Of a stretch of DNA of 64,000 bases, positions 50,274-60,127 are shown one piece after another. Below the pieces are notes generated by a model. The model had not been told where the DNA came from. It saw nothing but the letters and a program-made list of their open reading frames with translations, and did not search any database. The stretch is taken from assembly GCA_004214155.1 (NCBI GenBank), contig SGYQ01000010.1, forward strand, positions 1-64,000. Direction: 5' to 3'. This DNA is from Burkholderiaceae bacterium (GTDB lineage: Bacteria; Pseudomonadota; Gammaproteobacteria; Burkholderiales; Burkholderiaceae_A). The position numbers were made by a program, and so were the translations under genes. Within the stretch, counting starts at the first letter, position 1, and every line of letters begins with the position of its first letter.

Positions 50274-51822
50274 CTAACCGACTCTGCACAGTTCACCGGC
50301 AATTACAACGTTTTTCAACTTTAAATTTTTTGCCTCACTGATAACATCTGCAGTATTTTCGACAATTGGTATGCCTGGCCCATTAAAACTCGTGTTGATT
50401 ATCACGGGAGGAACATCATGTTGTTTTAAACGACTTAATATTTTTCTAAACAGGTCGGTCTCTTCCACCTTGCTGTTTTTTAAAATTACTTGCACTCTTG
50501 CACTATGATCAAAATGTGTAATTGCTGGCAAACTCTCAGATCTTCCCTGGTGAGTATAAAGCATAAATGGAGAATCTAATGGTCCGTAAAAAAATTCATG
50601 AAAATCTTCTTCTAAAACTACTGGAGCGAAAGGGCGCCATGGTTCCCTACCTTTCATCTTATTAAGTCTGTCCCAACTTTCAGCTATCCATGCACCTGCA
50701 ATTAATGACCTATGTCCAAGAGCAAGCGGTCCGCATTCACTTCTATTTTCAGCTATTCCAAGTATTTCTCCATCTAAAAGAAGCTGACAACAAGTGTCGA
50801 TTGTTGTGGATTTTATCTTTGTTTTTACAACGCCAATAGAAGATAAATTGCACTTTTTTATTTCCGCTTTCGTAATCTTATGGCCCAAATATGGGGAGGG
50901 AAAATAGGAACTATTATTACTTTTATTTTCCTCGATACCCATTTCTAAATCATGACCGGCTCTGAATGCACAACCAATAGATAAGCCCTCATCATTTACC
51001 GCGGAGCAAACTTCAAATTCCGGGTGCATGTGTTTTAGTAATGAATTTGATGGGCAATTCAAAAAAGTGCCACCAGCACCTATAAGTTTTTCAAATGGAA
51101 TTTTATTCTTAAGGCCAATAGTTTTCAAAATATTGATGTAACACATCAAATTCTGATCTAACACCAATTGAGCTGATGCTGCTATATTTGCTACCATTAA
51201 TGGCGGATACCTATCTCGTGGATTCCACGTTAATTCGCTTCGTGGAATAGCCCCCAACCACTTTGAAACTAGTGCCTTCATACTTCTGACGCCATATCTT
51301 TTTAACAACTCTGTGGCCGTCCCAATGAGTCTAGAGGAAAAAAATACAGGCCTTCCGTATGGAGCAAGCGCCATAAGTTTTCCGGCTCCACCTATATGAC
51401 CCAATCCGAGAAATACAGACACCACATCATAAAACGGTCCGAGGATTAAATTACCTGAGCAAATCGGCACAACTCCTACTTGTTTATCATAGAAGTAAAA
51501 TCCTCCTCCTTTCCTCCTCCTTGAAACGTCGGGCCCAAACCTCCATCCGCAGTCATTATCAAGACAGTTTAAAGCCGGATGCGGCTGCGGCATACCATGC
51601 ATGGGAAAAGTGGTGGTTCACAAAAGTGATGTCATAAGTTTTATTACTCTTTTTTAGGTGCAAGGTTCCTTTTTTTACAAAATGTTGCCGCAGCATCTTA
51701 GACTCAATTTTCATCGTTCGAAGTTTGTCGAACGACTGGCGGTTTTGTTTTTTATTGTATGTTTTTGTTGTATGTTTTTGGCCAATCCTTTTTATACTCA
51801 AACCATGTTGCGTCAAAATCAT
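50274..51822 (-). pseudogene. Carbamoyltransferase (NodU/CmcH family), frameshifted remnant
   Basis: The C-terminal ~430 residues read continuously in one frame (stop at 50274) with family blocks GKLMALAPYG, GAGGTFLNCPSN, ENRSECGPLALGHRSLIA, EPWRPFAPVVLEED and VIINTSFNGPGIPIVEN. The N-terminal hallmark FVNHHFSHAWYAAAASGF lies in a different minus-strand frame ending at 51559, so a frameshift falls around 51560-51600. The expected start (a glycine-rich, DSS/A-type segment) was not found further upstream; only a REP-like palindrome and fragmentary frames are there. Intact members transfer carbamoyl groups to sugars or antibiotics. An assembly error could mimic a single frameshift, but the missing N-terminus argues for real decay. 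Confidence 0.8.
51714..51735. repeat. REP-like palindrome inside the carbamoyltransferase remnant
   Basis: TCGTTCG (51714-51720), 8-base spacer AAGTTTGT, CGAACGA (51729-51735). On the minus strand it reads as a frame giving SFDKLRT, the peptide that the common GTTCGACAAACTTCGAAC-type repeats of many bacteria produce. It is the only copy recognised in the window. Confidence 0.6.
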
Positions 51823-51964
51823 TTATCCCTTCAATCCATTGAGTGGTTTTAGTTAAATGCTGAAACCCATTTTCGTCTCGTTTTTCCAAGCTTTGTAGAT
51901 AGTTAGTGAAAGAATTTCGCCTCGCTGATTCTATATCAAAGTTATAGCAGGATGGATCGTACAT

Positions 51965-52330
51965 GATTGGCCAGTTCTGTGCCTTTCTGAGGAAATATAT
52001 TTATAAATGCTTTTTTCCGTATCAATATAAAATATTGAGGCGTGGTGTCCAAAGTTCAAGCCAAGGATCCTCATTGCATATTAAATTAGGTCAAAAGGGT
52101 TGCTTCGTGGTATAAGTACAAGACTTGCTCAGATGACATAGTATATGCACAGAAATATAATGCTTCAGCGGTAGAGAAGTTTCTGTTTGATTTTAAGACA
52201 AGCGTAAAAAAATATTTAAATGCTAAATTAGCCAAAATAAACCCACGGGAGTGGTAGGTTAGTCTAAGCGTTTAAGAAATTGTCCTCTGATGAATACGTC
52301 AATTTTCTTAAACCAACAAATGAATTGGGT
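51965..52330. other. Decayed coding region between carbamoyltransferase remnant and tRNA-Met
   Basis: About 365 bases with no complete gene. On the plus strand a frame of about 50 codons ending at 52257 (SWYKYKTCSDDIVYAQKYN, then VEKFLFDFKTSV, ending NPREW) and a following piece near 52290-52340 (DEYVNFLKPTNELGWW) look like fragments of one former protein. I could not recognise the family. The piece runs into the tRNA gene, so it cannot be functional. Confidence 0.4.
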
Positions 52331-52407
<77 letters not shown>

Positions 52408-52517
52408 TTATTTTTTGCCTTTAACTACAATTGCTACATCAACAGCTTTTATTTATATTACACTATGTTGCACCATTTAAAATAGATTACTCGTTATTCG
52501 TATTTTAATTGCTGCAA

Positions 52518-53105
52518 TCATTTTGCAATTAGTAAACCTATCCCAGCAATGTGCTCATGCCCCGCCCTAATTATGTAAAGCCAAATCATGATTCCGATGA
52601 AAAAAGTAGCTGCGCTTGCGTGAACTGAATATTTTTTTTTCGGACTGATGTCAATAGCTGAAACCATTTTTCTCGCGGTCCTAAATGATAAGATTGCCCA
52701 TACCAAAGTTATTCCAAAAATAAAAACTGAAAAAGTATCCCCGTTAACGAGTAAATGTGCAAATGCCCATGTCTTTACACCGAGAATCATTGGATGTTTT
52801 AACTTAAGTTTAATAACGTTTCGGGGAATGTAAGCACTAACAAGCAACCAAATCGCAAAAAAATTCAAGATGTAGCTGAGATATAATATTTGAATGCCTG
52901 GCGACCACAAAGTAATCGAAAAACTTTTTGCCTCTTGATAATGAGTCACCATAAGTACAAAGCCCAGTATGGCTAATAAACTTATAATAACTTTCCAAAG
53001 TAACGAACCGACTCTTTTAATTAATATCGTTTTTAAGTTTTGAAAAAAGATATTTGCCGAATGAGACACGAGGAAGATAATAAATCCGGTTACAAATGAT
53101 GTCAT
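52518..53105 (-). CDS. NnrU family integral membrane protein
   Basis: A 195-residue protein with about five to six membrane helices. The family motif KLKHPMILGVKTWAFAHLLV followed by NGDTFSVFIFG is clear. NnrU was first linked to nitrite/nitric-oxide metabolism, and related proteins (including plant Z-ISO) bind haem and isomerise carotenoids. No denitrification or carotenoid genes are near, so the role is open. The C-terminal third (YSVHASAATFFIGIMIWLYI) ends in another helix. It is upstream of and divergent from the ABC exporter. Confidence 0.88.
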   Translation of the reverse strand: MTSFVTGFIIFLVSHSANIFFQNLKTILIKRVGSLLWKVIISLLAILGFVLMVTHYQEAKSFSITLWSPGIQILYLSYILNFFAIWLLVSAYIPRNVIKLKLKHPMILGVKTWAFAHLLVNGDTFSVFIFGITLVWAILSFRTARKMVSAIDISPKKKYSVHASAATFFIGIMIWLYIIRAGHEHIAGIGLLIAK

Positions 53106-53196
53106 ATAATTATTTAGATTTTTGTTAAATTCTGGTATTTGTAGTTAATTATGCCAGAATTGAAGTCTACGAAGATAACACTTACATGAGTTACAG

Positions 53197-54915
53197 TTGA
53201 TATTAAGGTTTTTAAAAAAATACTACATACACTGGCTTTTAGCCGTTTCATTACTTGTTCTGGCCGCAGTCGTGACTTTGGTAGTTCCGTATGCTTTTCG
53301 CAGCTTAATTGATACGGGCTTGCAAAGTGCGGAGATAAATGACAAGTTTGTGTTTTTATTTCTCCTAGCTATGTTGTTGGGATTTTTAGTCTCGGCAAGA
53401 TTCTACATGATGTCAATGTTAGGGGAACGAATCGTAGCTGACCTTAGGAAAGATATTTTTCGAAAAGTGATTAAAAACCCTCCAAAGTTTTTTGAATCTT
53501 TAAAGGTAGGGGAGGTTTTATCAAGATTAACAACAGATACGACGCTTATTCAAACACTTGCGGGAAGTAGTATTTCGATCGCCCTAAGAAGCTTTATTCT
53601 TTTAGTTGGCAGCCTTGTAATGATGTTAATTACCAGTTTTAAGCTCGCAATAATCATGCTTTTTCTTATGGTAGTTACCATCAGTCCAGTTATTTTTTTT
53701 GGCAAGCGGGTGCGTAAAACGTCTAAGGATAGTCAAGATAAAATTGCCGATATAAGTTCCCAGGCAGGTGAGATTTTAGATGGTATTTTGACTGTACAAG
53801 CATTTGTCAGGGAGGAATTTGAGGCAAAGAGGTTTGATCGAGTAACAGAGACTGCTTTTTTATCAGCTAAACGCCGTATTTTATCAAGAGCATTTTTAAC
53901 TGTATTGGCGATAGTACTAACATTTGGAGGAGTTGTTTTTGTTTTATGGTTGGGAGCTCACAGCGTTTCTCAGCAAGAGATGTCTTTCGGAGAATTAACT
54001 CAATTTGTTCTTTACGCAGTATTCATGGCAGGTTCATTCGCAGCTCTTGCCGAGATTTGGGGCGAACTTCAGCGTGCTATGGGCGCATCTGAAAGACTGT
54101 CAGAGTTAATGAATGATTGTGAAAAAATCGAAAAAGGCGAAGAGAGGGAGATATCAAATGTTATTGAATCAGAAAAGAGTTTTAGAAGAATTAATTTTGA
54201 TAACGTAACTTTTAGTTATCCTTCCAACCCTAATAAAAATGTTCTTGATAACGTTTGTTTCGAATTAGAACCCGGCAGTATGACCGCTCTGGTAGGACCT
54301 TCCGGAGCGGGAAAATCGACAGTATTTTCATTATTGTTAGGGTTTTACCAGGCTTCTGATGGAAAAATTATGTTTGATGGTGACGTAATTGAAGAGGTTT
54401 TATACAAAAAAATCAGAAGTTCAATCAGTTTAGTGTCACAGGATCCTATGATTTTTTCTGCTAATGCGCTAGACAATATACGTTACGGTAGGTTGACAGC
54501 AACCGATAGCGAGGTAATCCAGGCTGCAAAGGCTGCTAATGCTCATGATTTCATTTCAGACTTGCCAGAAGCTTATAACTCTTTTCTAGGAGAGAAAGGA
54601 GTTCGGTTATCAGGAGGGCAAAAACAAAGGATTGCGATTGCGAGAGCATTACTCAAAAACTCTCCCGTTTTGTTGTTAGATGAAGCTACCTCTTCCTTAG
54701 ATTCGCAATCTGAATTTGAAATACAAAAAGGACTGGATAAACTTCTCCCGGGAAGAACAAGTCTGATAATTGCTCACCGTCTAGCCACTGTCAGGAAAGC
54801 TGACCTAATTCTTGTTCTAGAAAAAGGAAAAATTGTTGAGTCAGGTAATCATGAAGAATTGTTACAAACGTCCGGGTTGTACGCCCACTTGGCATCATTA
54901 CAGTTTGAGGTTTAG
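53197..54915 (+). CDS. ABC exporter, fused permease and ATPase (MsbA/ABCB type)
   Basis: A 572-residue half-transporter. Residues ~1-300 are six membrane helices with the coupling region LGERIVADLRKDIFRKVI followed by PPKFFESLKVGEVLSRLTTD. Residues ~330-572 are the ATPase: Walker A GPSGAGKSTVFSLLLGFY, Q-loop SLVSQDPMIFS, signature VRLSGGQKQRIAIARAL, Walker B VLLLDEATSSLDSQSE and IAHRLATVRKAD. It would export a lipid or hydrophobic compound as a homodimer. A TTG at 53197 is the only reasonable start before the first helix. The ROK kinase gene begins two bases after its stop, so the two are coupled. Confidence 0.9.
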   Translation: MILRFLKKYYIHWLLAVSLLVLAAVVTLVVPYAFRSLIDTGLQSAEINDKFVFLFLLAMLLGFLVSARFYMMSMLGERIVADLRKDIFRKVIKNPPKFFESLKVGEVLSRLTTDTTLIQTLAGSSISIALRSFILLVGSLVMMLITSFKLAIIMLFLMVVTISPVIFFGKRVRKTSKDSQDKIADISSQAGEILDGILTVQAFVREEFEAKRFDRVTETAFLSAKRRILSRAFLTVLAIVLTFGGVVFVLWLGAHSVSQQEMSFGELTQFVLYAVFMAGSFAALAEIWGELQRAMGASERLSELMNDCEKIEKGEEREISNVIESEKSFRRINFDNVTFSYPSNPNKNVLDNVCFELEPGSMTALVGPSGAGKSTVFSLLLGFYQASDGKIMFDGDVIEEVLYKKIRSSISLVSQDPMIFSANALDNIRYGRLTATDSEVIQAAKAANAHDFISDLPEAYNSFLGEKGVRLSGGQKQRIAIARALLKNSPVLLLDEATSSLDSQSEFEIQKGLDKLLPGRTSLIIAHRLATVRKADLILVLEKGKIVESGNHEELLQTSGLYAHLASLQFEV

Positions 54916-54917
54916 GT

Positions 54918-55799
54918 TTGTATCGCTTGGGTATTGATTTAGGTGGTACTAAAATTGAATGTGCAATTCTTGAGCCTAACGGTAGAGTGCTAGTAAGAGA
55001 ACGTGTTCCAACAGAGGCAGAAAAAGGGTTGGCGCATATTTTGGGCAATATAAAAAAAATCATCGACAAGGTAAAAACTTGCGTGTCTTCCGCTTTTTCC
55101 ATTGGAATAGGTACTCCAGGATCAATCTCTATGAAAACAGGGTTATTGCGAAACTCAAATACACAATGTTTGAATGGCCAGCCTCTAAAAGAGTTATTGC
55201 AGGATGAGTTAAAGCAAGATGTTCACGTCGAAAATGATGCTAATTGTTTTGCTCTAGCAGAAGCCACATATGGAGCGGGGCGAGATTGCAGAGTTGTTAT
55301 AGGGGTAATTTTAGGAACTGGCTGCGGTGCAGGGATTGTTGTAGATCGAAAAATATATACTGGTGCAAATAAGATTGCGGGTGAATTTGGTCACCACACG
55401 GTTTCATTTGACGATGGAAGACTGTGTTGGTGCGGCCGAAGGGGTTGTGTTGAGACTTATGTGTCAGGCTCAGGTATAGAAGCACAATACTTCAAAAAAA
55501 CTGGTAACCGAGATTCTGCAAAGAATATACTGAATTCGTCTTGCGAGGAGGCATGCAATTTGAAGCGAGAATTTTATGAGGTACTCGGTGTAAGCCTGGG
55601 TAATGTATGTAATATCCTCGACCCTGAGGTCATTGTGATTGGAGGAGGGTTGTCAAATCACGAACCGTTGTACAAGATAGTAAGAAAGCATATAGAGAAA
55701 CACACTTTTTCGGATGCTTTTATTACTGCATTTGTGAAAAACAGATTGGGGGATTCAGCGGGAGTAATTGGCGCAGCAATATTACCCACGTGCTCATGA
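54918..55799 (+). CDS. ROK-family sugar kinase
   Basis: A 293-residue kinase of the ROK superfamily. The ATP site is LGIDLGGTKIECAILEP. GIGTPGSIS and VENDANCFALAEATYGAG (catalytic Asp region) follow, then GVILGTGCGAGIV. The zinc motif is GEFGHHTV...CWCGRRGCVETYVSG (His-Cys3). VIVIGGGLSN lies near the end. Glucose, fructose or N-acetyl-hexosamine are typical substrates; the sequence alone does not choose. The start is TTG, two bases after the ABC exporter stop. Its end overlaps the convergent permease gene by 6 bases. Confidence 0.9.
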   Translation: MYRLGIDLGGTKIECAILEPNGRVLVRERVPTEAEKGLAHILGNIKKIIDKVKTCVSSAFSIGIGTPGSISMKTGLLRNSNTQCLNGQPLKELLQDELKQDVHVENDANCFALAEATYGAGRDCRVVIGVILGTGCGAGIVVDRKIYTGANKIAGEFGHHTVSFDDGRLCWCGRRGCVETYVSGSGIEAQYFKKTGNRDSAKNILNSSCEEACNLKREFYEVLGVSLGNVCNILDPEVIVIGGGLSNHEPLYKIVRKHIEKHTFSDAFITAFVKNRLGDSAGVIGAAILPTCS

Positions 55800-56579
55800 T
55801 TTCAACCTCCATCTAATGGAGATTAAAATTATGGACAAACTGCAAACGAAGAGTGTGAAAATAGAACAGACTATTAGACTAGTATAAGGAGAAACATCTG
55901 AGGCGAGGAAAAATCCATACCTAAAACCATCCATCAAATAAAAAAAAGGATTAAATCTGCTAAGCGTTTGCCATAGTGGGGGTAGTGATTGCGTAGAATA
56001 AAAGACGCCTGCTAACAGGGTTAGAGGGTTAATTAAAAAGTTTTGGAAAGCTGACACTTGATCCCACTTTTCTGCATAAATACCGGCTATGATGCCCAAA
56101 CTGCCCATTGATAGGCAGGCTAACAGACTAAAGGTGAAAACCCATAATAGCGAGGCTACTGGAACATAATTCAACAAAGAGCAAAAGGTCCAAAGGAAGA
56201 TTCCACAGGCAAATCCTCTCGCAATAGCGCCTCCGATGTATCCTGCAAACCATTGAACCGGAGTCATGGGGGACAACATAAGAAATATCAAATTTCCAGT
56301 AATTTTGCTCTGAGTAAGACTAGAGCTACTATTCGAAAATGCATTTTGTTGCAACGTCATCATTATTAACCCGGGTATCAAAAACGCTGAGTACTGAATT
56401 CCAGGTAGTGGCTCAAGACGATTGTTCAGAAGGTAAGAGAAAATAATCAAAAAAAGAAGCGAAGAAATTACAGGGGCTAGTATTGTTTGAACCCATACTT
56501 TTGTAAATCTTGAGATTTCTTTCGAAAGTAAAGCCTTAACTGCAAATAAATTACTAGAATAAACCGTTGGTTTTATCAA
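55794..56579 (-). CDS. ABC-2 type transporter permease (YadH-like), no adjacent ATPase
   Basis: A 261-residue membrane protein with about six helices: TILAPVISSLLFLIIFSYLL, the loop YSAFLIPGLIMMTLQQNAFS, coupling LIFLMLSPMTPVQWFAGYI, and the ABC-2 motif NFLINPLTLLAGVFYSTQSL followed by PFFYLMDGFRYG. It closely resembles YadH, which normally partners the ATPase YadG. No ATP-binding gene lies on this strand next to it; pyrF is upstream and the convergent ROK gene is downstream. The partner must be encoded elsewhere. The start is TTG at 56579. Confidence 0.88.
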   Translation of the reverse strand: MIKPTVYSSNLFAVKALLSKEISRFTKVWVQTILAPVISSLLFLIIFSYLLNNRLEPLPGIQYSAFLIPGLIMMTLQQNAFSNSSSSLTQSKITGNLIFLMLSPMTPVQWFAGYIGGAIARGFACGIFLWTFCSLLNYVPVASLLWVFTFSLLACLSMGSLGIIAGIYAEKWDQVSAFQNFLINPLTLLAGVFYSTQSLPPLWQTLSRFNPFFYLMDGFRYGFFLASDVSPYTSLIVCSIFTLFVCSLSIILISIRWRLKS

Positions 56580-56598
56580 TTTCTTTAATCCTAAATTT

Positions 56599-57483
56599 TT
56601 ATATTCCGCTACCCAATTTCAAATTAAAAGTCTTAGCCTTTTTTCCAGCAGCCTCCTTCCAGTCTTTTCCACTAGAAGCATAGATCACGCTGCGAGAGAC
56701 ATTCACTAAATCGTTATTATGTTTCTCGATTAAGTTTTTAGCCTCTGGGATTTCATCATAGTTGTCTATTATAGAAGTAACCTCCTCAATGTTTCCTCCC
56801 TGGCTTCCAATGCCGGGAAGTAACAGAGGTGTTGATGGAAATCGTCTATGGATTGTCTGTAATTCATCTAAACAATTACCTCCTACCACGAGACCTATTT
56901 GGTTACTAACGTCAACTTCGACAAAAATCTCTGCTATATGTTCATACAACGGTAGAACCGATTTCTTTTTTGAGCCCTTAAAAACGAGGACGTTTTGTAT
57001 TGCGGCAGAGCCGGTATTGCTTGTTTTGCAGAGAACATAAATTCCATTATTTCGGTTTTCCAAAAAAGGCATAATGCTTTCCAGTCCCATATATGGACTT
57101 ACGGTAGTCGCGTCGGCCTCATATCTCTCAAAAGATTCAATGGCGTAATGTTTTGTAGTGTTACCTATGTCGCCTCTCTTGCCATCAAAAATAATTAGGT
57201 GGCCTGGAAAAATTTGCCTTACCCAGCTTATCAAATCCACTAACAGATCCTCACAACCAAGTGCTGAGAACATCGCTGCTTGTGGCTTGTAGGCACAACA
57301 CTCCTCTGAAGTTGAATAAATTATTTCTTTGAAAAAATATTCGATATTTTTTTTTAAATTGAAACTTTTCCCAGGTAAATATTCCGTTGGGAACATAGTT
57401 ATATCTGGGTCTAACCCGATACAGAGTCGCGAGCGCCTAGTACTAATGGTTTCGAAAACTTTCGTATGATAATTCGTAGGCAC
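56599..57483 (-). CDS. pyrF: Orotidine 5'-phosphate decarboxylase, type 2
   Basis: A 294-residue enzyme for the last step of UMP synthesis. SRLCIGLDPDITMFP opens the barrel. The catalytic Lys-Asp motif is IIFDGKRGDIGNT, the core of type-2 (longer) OMP decarboxylases, followed by TVSPYMGLESIMPF, YVLCKTSNTG and LLPGIGSQGGN. The type-2 form is typical of betaproteobacteria and actinobacteria; E. coli has type 1. The start codon is GTG. It lies downstream of the groEL terminator and 19 bases upstream of the orphan permease. Confidence 0.95.
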   Translation of the reverse strand: MPTNYHTKVFETISTRRSRLCIGLDPDITMFPTEYLPGKSFNLKKNIEYFFKEIIYSTSEECCAYKPQAAMFSALGCEDLLVDLISWVRQIFPGHLIIFDGKRGDIGNTTKHYAIESFERYEADATTVSPYMGLESIMPFLENRNNGIYVLCKTSNTGSAAIQNVLVFKGSKKKSVLPLYEHIAEIFVEVDVSNQIGLVVGGNCLDELQTIHRRFPSTPLLLPGIGSQGGNIEEVTSIIDNYDEIPEAKNLIEKHNNDLVNVSRSVIYASSGKDWKEAAGKKAKTFNLKLGSGI

Positions 57484-57501
57484 ATTAATCTCAAATGTTC
57501 A

Positions 57502-57531
57502 AAAAAAACGGCCTGCTCTTGAAAGCAGGCC
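57502..57531 (-). terminator. Intrinsic terminator downstream of groEL
   Basis: On the minus strand GGCCTGCT, a 6-base loop, AGCAGGCC, G, then eight T residues. On the plus strand the arms are 57510-57517 and 57524-57531, with the A-run at 57501-57508. It ends groESL transcripts about 65 bases after the groEL stop and separates them from pyrF. Confidence 0.93.
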
Positions 57532-57596
57532 TGACCGTGTAATTACTTATTATTTTTAAATACAACGTGAATGGTGTAATGAACAACATTATGAGG

Positions 57597-59279
<1,683 letters not shown>

Positions 59280-59294
59280 CTAATTAATATATTT

Positions 59295-59585
59295 TTATTT
59301 TTCGATGACTGCCATGATGTCGTCTTCTCGCAATACAAGCAACTCATCTCCATCAACTTTTACTGTTTGTCCGGAATATTTTCCAAATAAAATCTTTTCA
59401 CCGACTTTCACGTCGACAGGTTTGGTTTTCCCATCCTCGAGAATTTTCCCATTTCCAACGGCTACCACTTCGCCCTGATCAGGTTTTTCAGCCGCATTGT
59501 CTGGTATAACAATCCCGGAAGCTGTTGTTCGTTCGTTATCAAGTCGCTTTACAACGACTCGATCATGTAGAGGCCTCAATTTCAT
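59295..59585 (-). CDS. groS: Co-chaperonin GroES (10 kDa)
   Basis: A 96-residue lid protein of the chaperonin. [19 protein letters not shown] opens it. [18 protein letters not shown] is the mobile loop, followed by [10 protein letters not shown] and [18 protein letters not shown]. An in-frame upstream TTG would add 12 unlike residues; the ATG at 59585 gives the standard N-terminus and has GGAGC at 8-12 bases. The upstream region holds a CIRCE-like operator and a sigma-32-like promoter. Confidence 0.98.
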   Translation of the reverse strand: MKLRPLHDRVVVKRLDNERTTASGIVIPDNAAEKPDQGEVVAVGNGKILEDGKTKPVDVKVGEKILFGKYSGQTVKVDGDELLVLREDDIMAVIEK

Positions 59586-59614
59586 AAAGACTTGCTCCAA
59601 AAAAGTTAAAAAAA

Positions 59615-59641
59615 TTAGCACTCCGTGTGCCAGAGTGACAA
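59615..59641 (-). promoter_or_regulatory. CIRCE operator (HrcA binding site) upstream of groES
   Basis: TTAGCACTC (59615-59623), 9-base spacer, GAGTGACAA (59633-59641). The consensus is TTAGCACTC-N9-GAGTGCTAA: the left arm is perfect and the right arm matches 7 of 9. It begins 30 bases upstream of the groES start codon, the usual location for repression by HrcA. Confidence 0.9.
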
Positions 59642-59646
59642 GTCAT

Positions 59647-59675
59647 ATAGTTGGGCTTAGAATTAAAAATTCAAG
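59647..59675 (-). promoter_or_regulatory. Sigma-32-like heat-shock promoter of groESL
   Basis: On the minus strand CTTGAA (plus-strand TTCAAG, 59670-59675) is followed after 14 bases by CCCAACTAT (59647-59655). The E. coli heat-shock consensus is CTTGAAA-N(11-16)-CCCCATNT. The -10-like box ends just upstream of the CIRCE element, so HrcA would cover the transcription start. Confidence 0.7.
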
Positions 59676-59745
59676 CTGAAAGGAAAAAAACCCTATATAT
59701 TAAAGGGTATTGACACTACTTTTGTATAATGTTCCGACTATCTCA

Positions 59746-60006
59746 TCACCCAGCAAAAAACTTACCCTGTTTCTCAAGTATTGTTTGGCAGTCAACACAA
59801 CGTATTTTCCCAAGCTTTAAGCGAGCTGCTGGTATTTTTTCGTCGCAATCAATACAATGTAGCCCATCAAAATCAGGATTAGTTTCTGGCAGCGTCTTTC
59901 TTCTCGCATTTTCCAGGGCATCCTCATTGAACTGTGCTTCTATAGCGGACGCTCTATCATTTTCATCGGTAAGTTCAAAAAAATTTTCATTTTTCTCTAA
60001 GGCCAT
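59746..60006 (-). CDS. DksA/TraR-family C4 zinc-finger protein
   Basis: An 86-residue short DksA/TraR-like protein. An N-terminal helix (NFFELTDENDRASAIEAQFN) leads to the zinc finger CIDCDEKIPAARLKLGKIRC followed by VDC (two Cys pairs). Small members (YbiI/TraR-like) lack the long coiled coil of DksA and some bind the RNA polymerase secondary channel. The ATG at 60006 has GAGGAG upstream and is preferred over a longer frame that adds 35 residues. It is divergent from dacB. Confidence 0.88.
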   Translation of the reverse strand: MALEKNENFFELTDENDRASAIEAQFNEDALENARRKTLPETNPDFDGLHCIDCDEKIPAARLKLGKIRCVDCQTILEKQGKFFAG

Positions 60007-60127
60007 ACAAATCTCCTCAAGCAGCCGTTTTCTTTTAAAACCCACCCGTTTATCATAGTGGAGTGCCACTGCAAACGAGAAGTCTACCACTAAAACTGGA
60101 TAAAATAACAAACAAGAGTATTCAATT

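Noticed and set aside
59709-59733. TTGACA and TATAAT as a plus-strand promoter
   Set aside because: The spacer is only 9 bases, too short for a sigma-70 promoter, and no plus-strand gene starts nearby.
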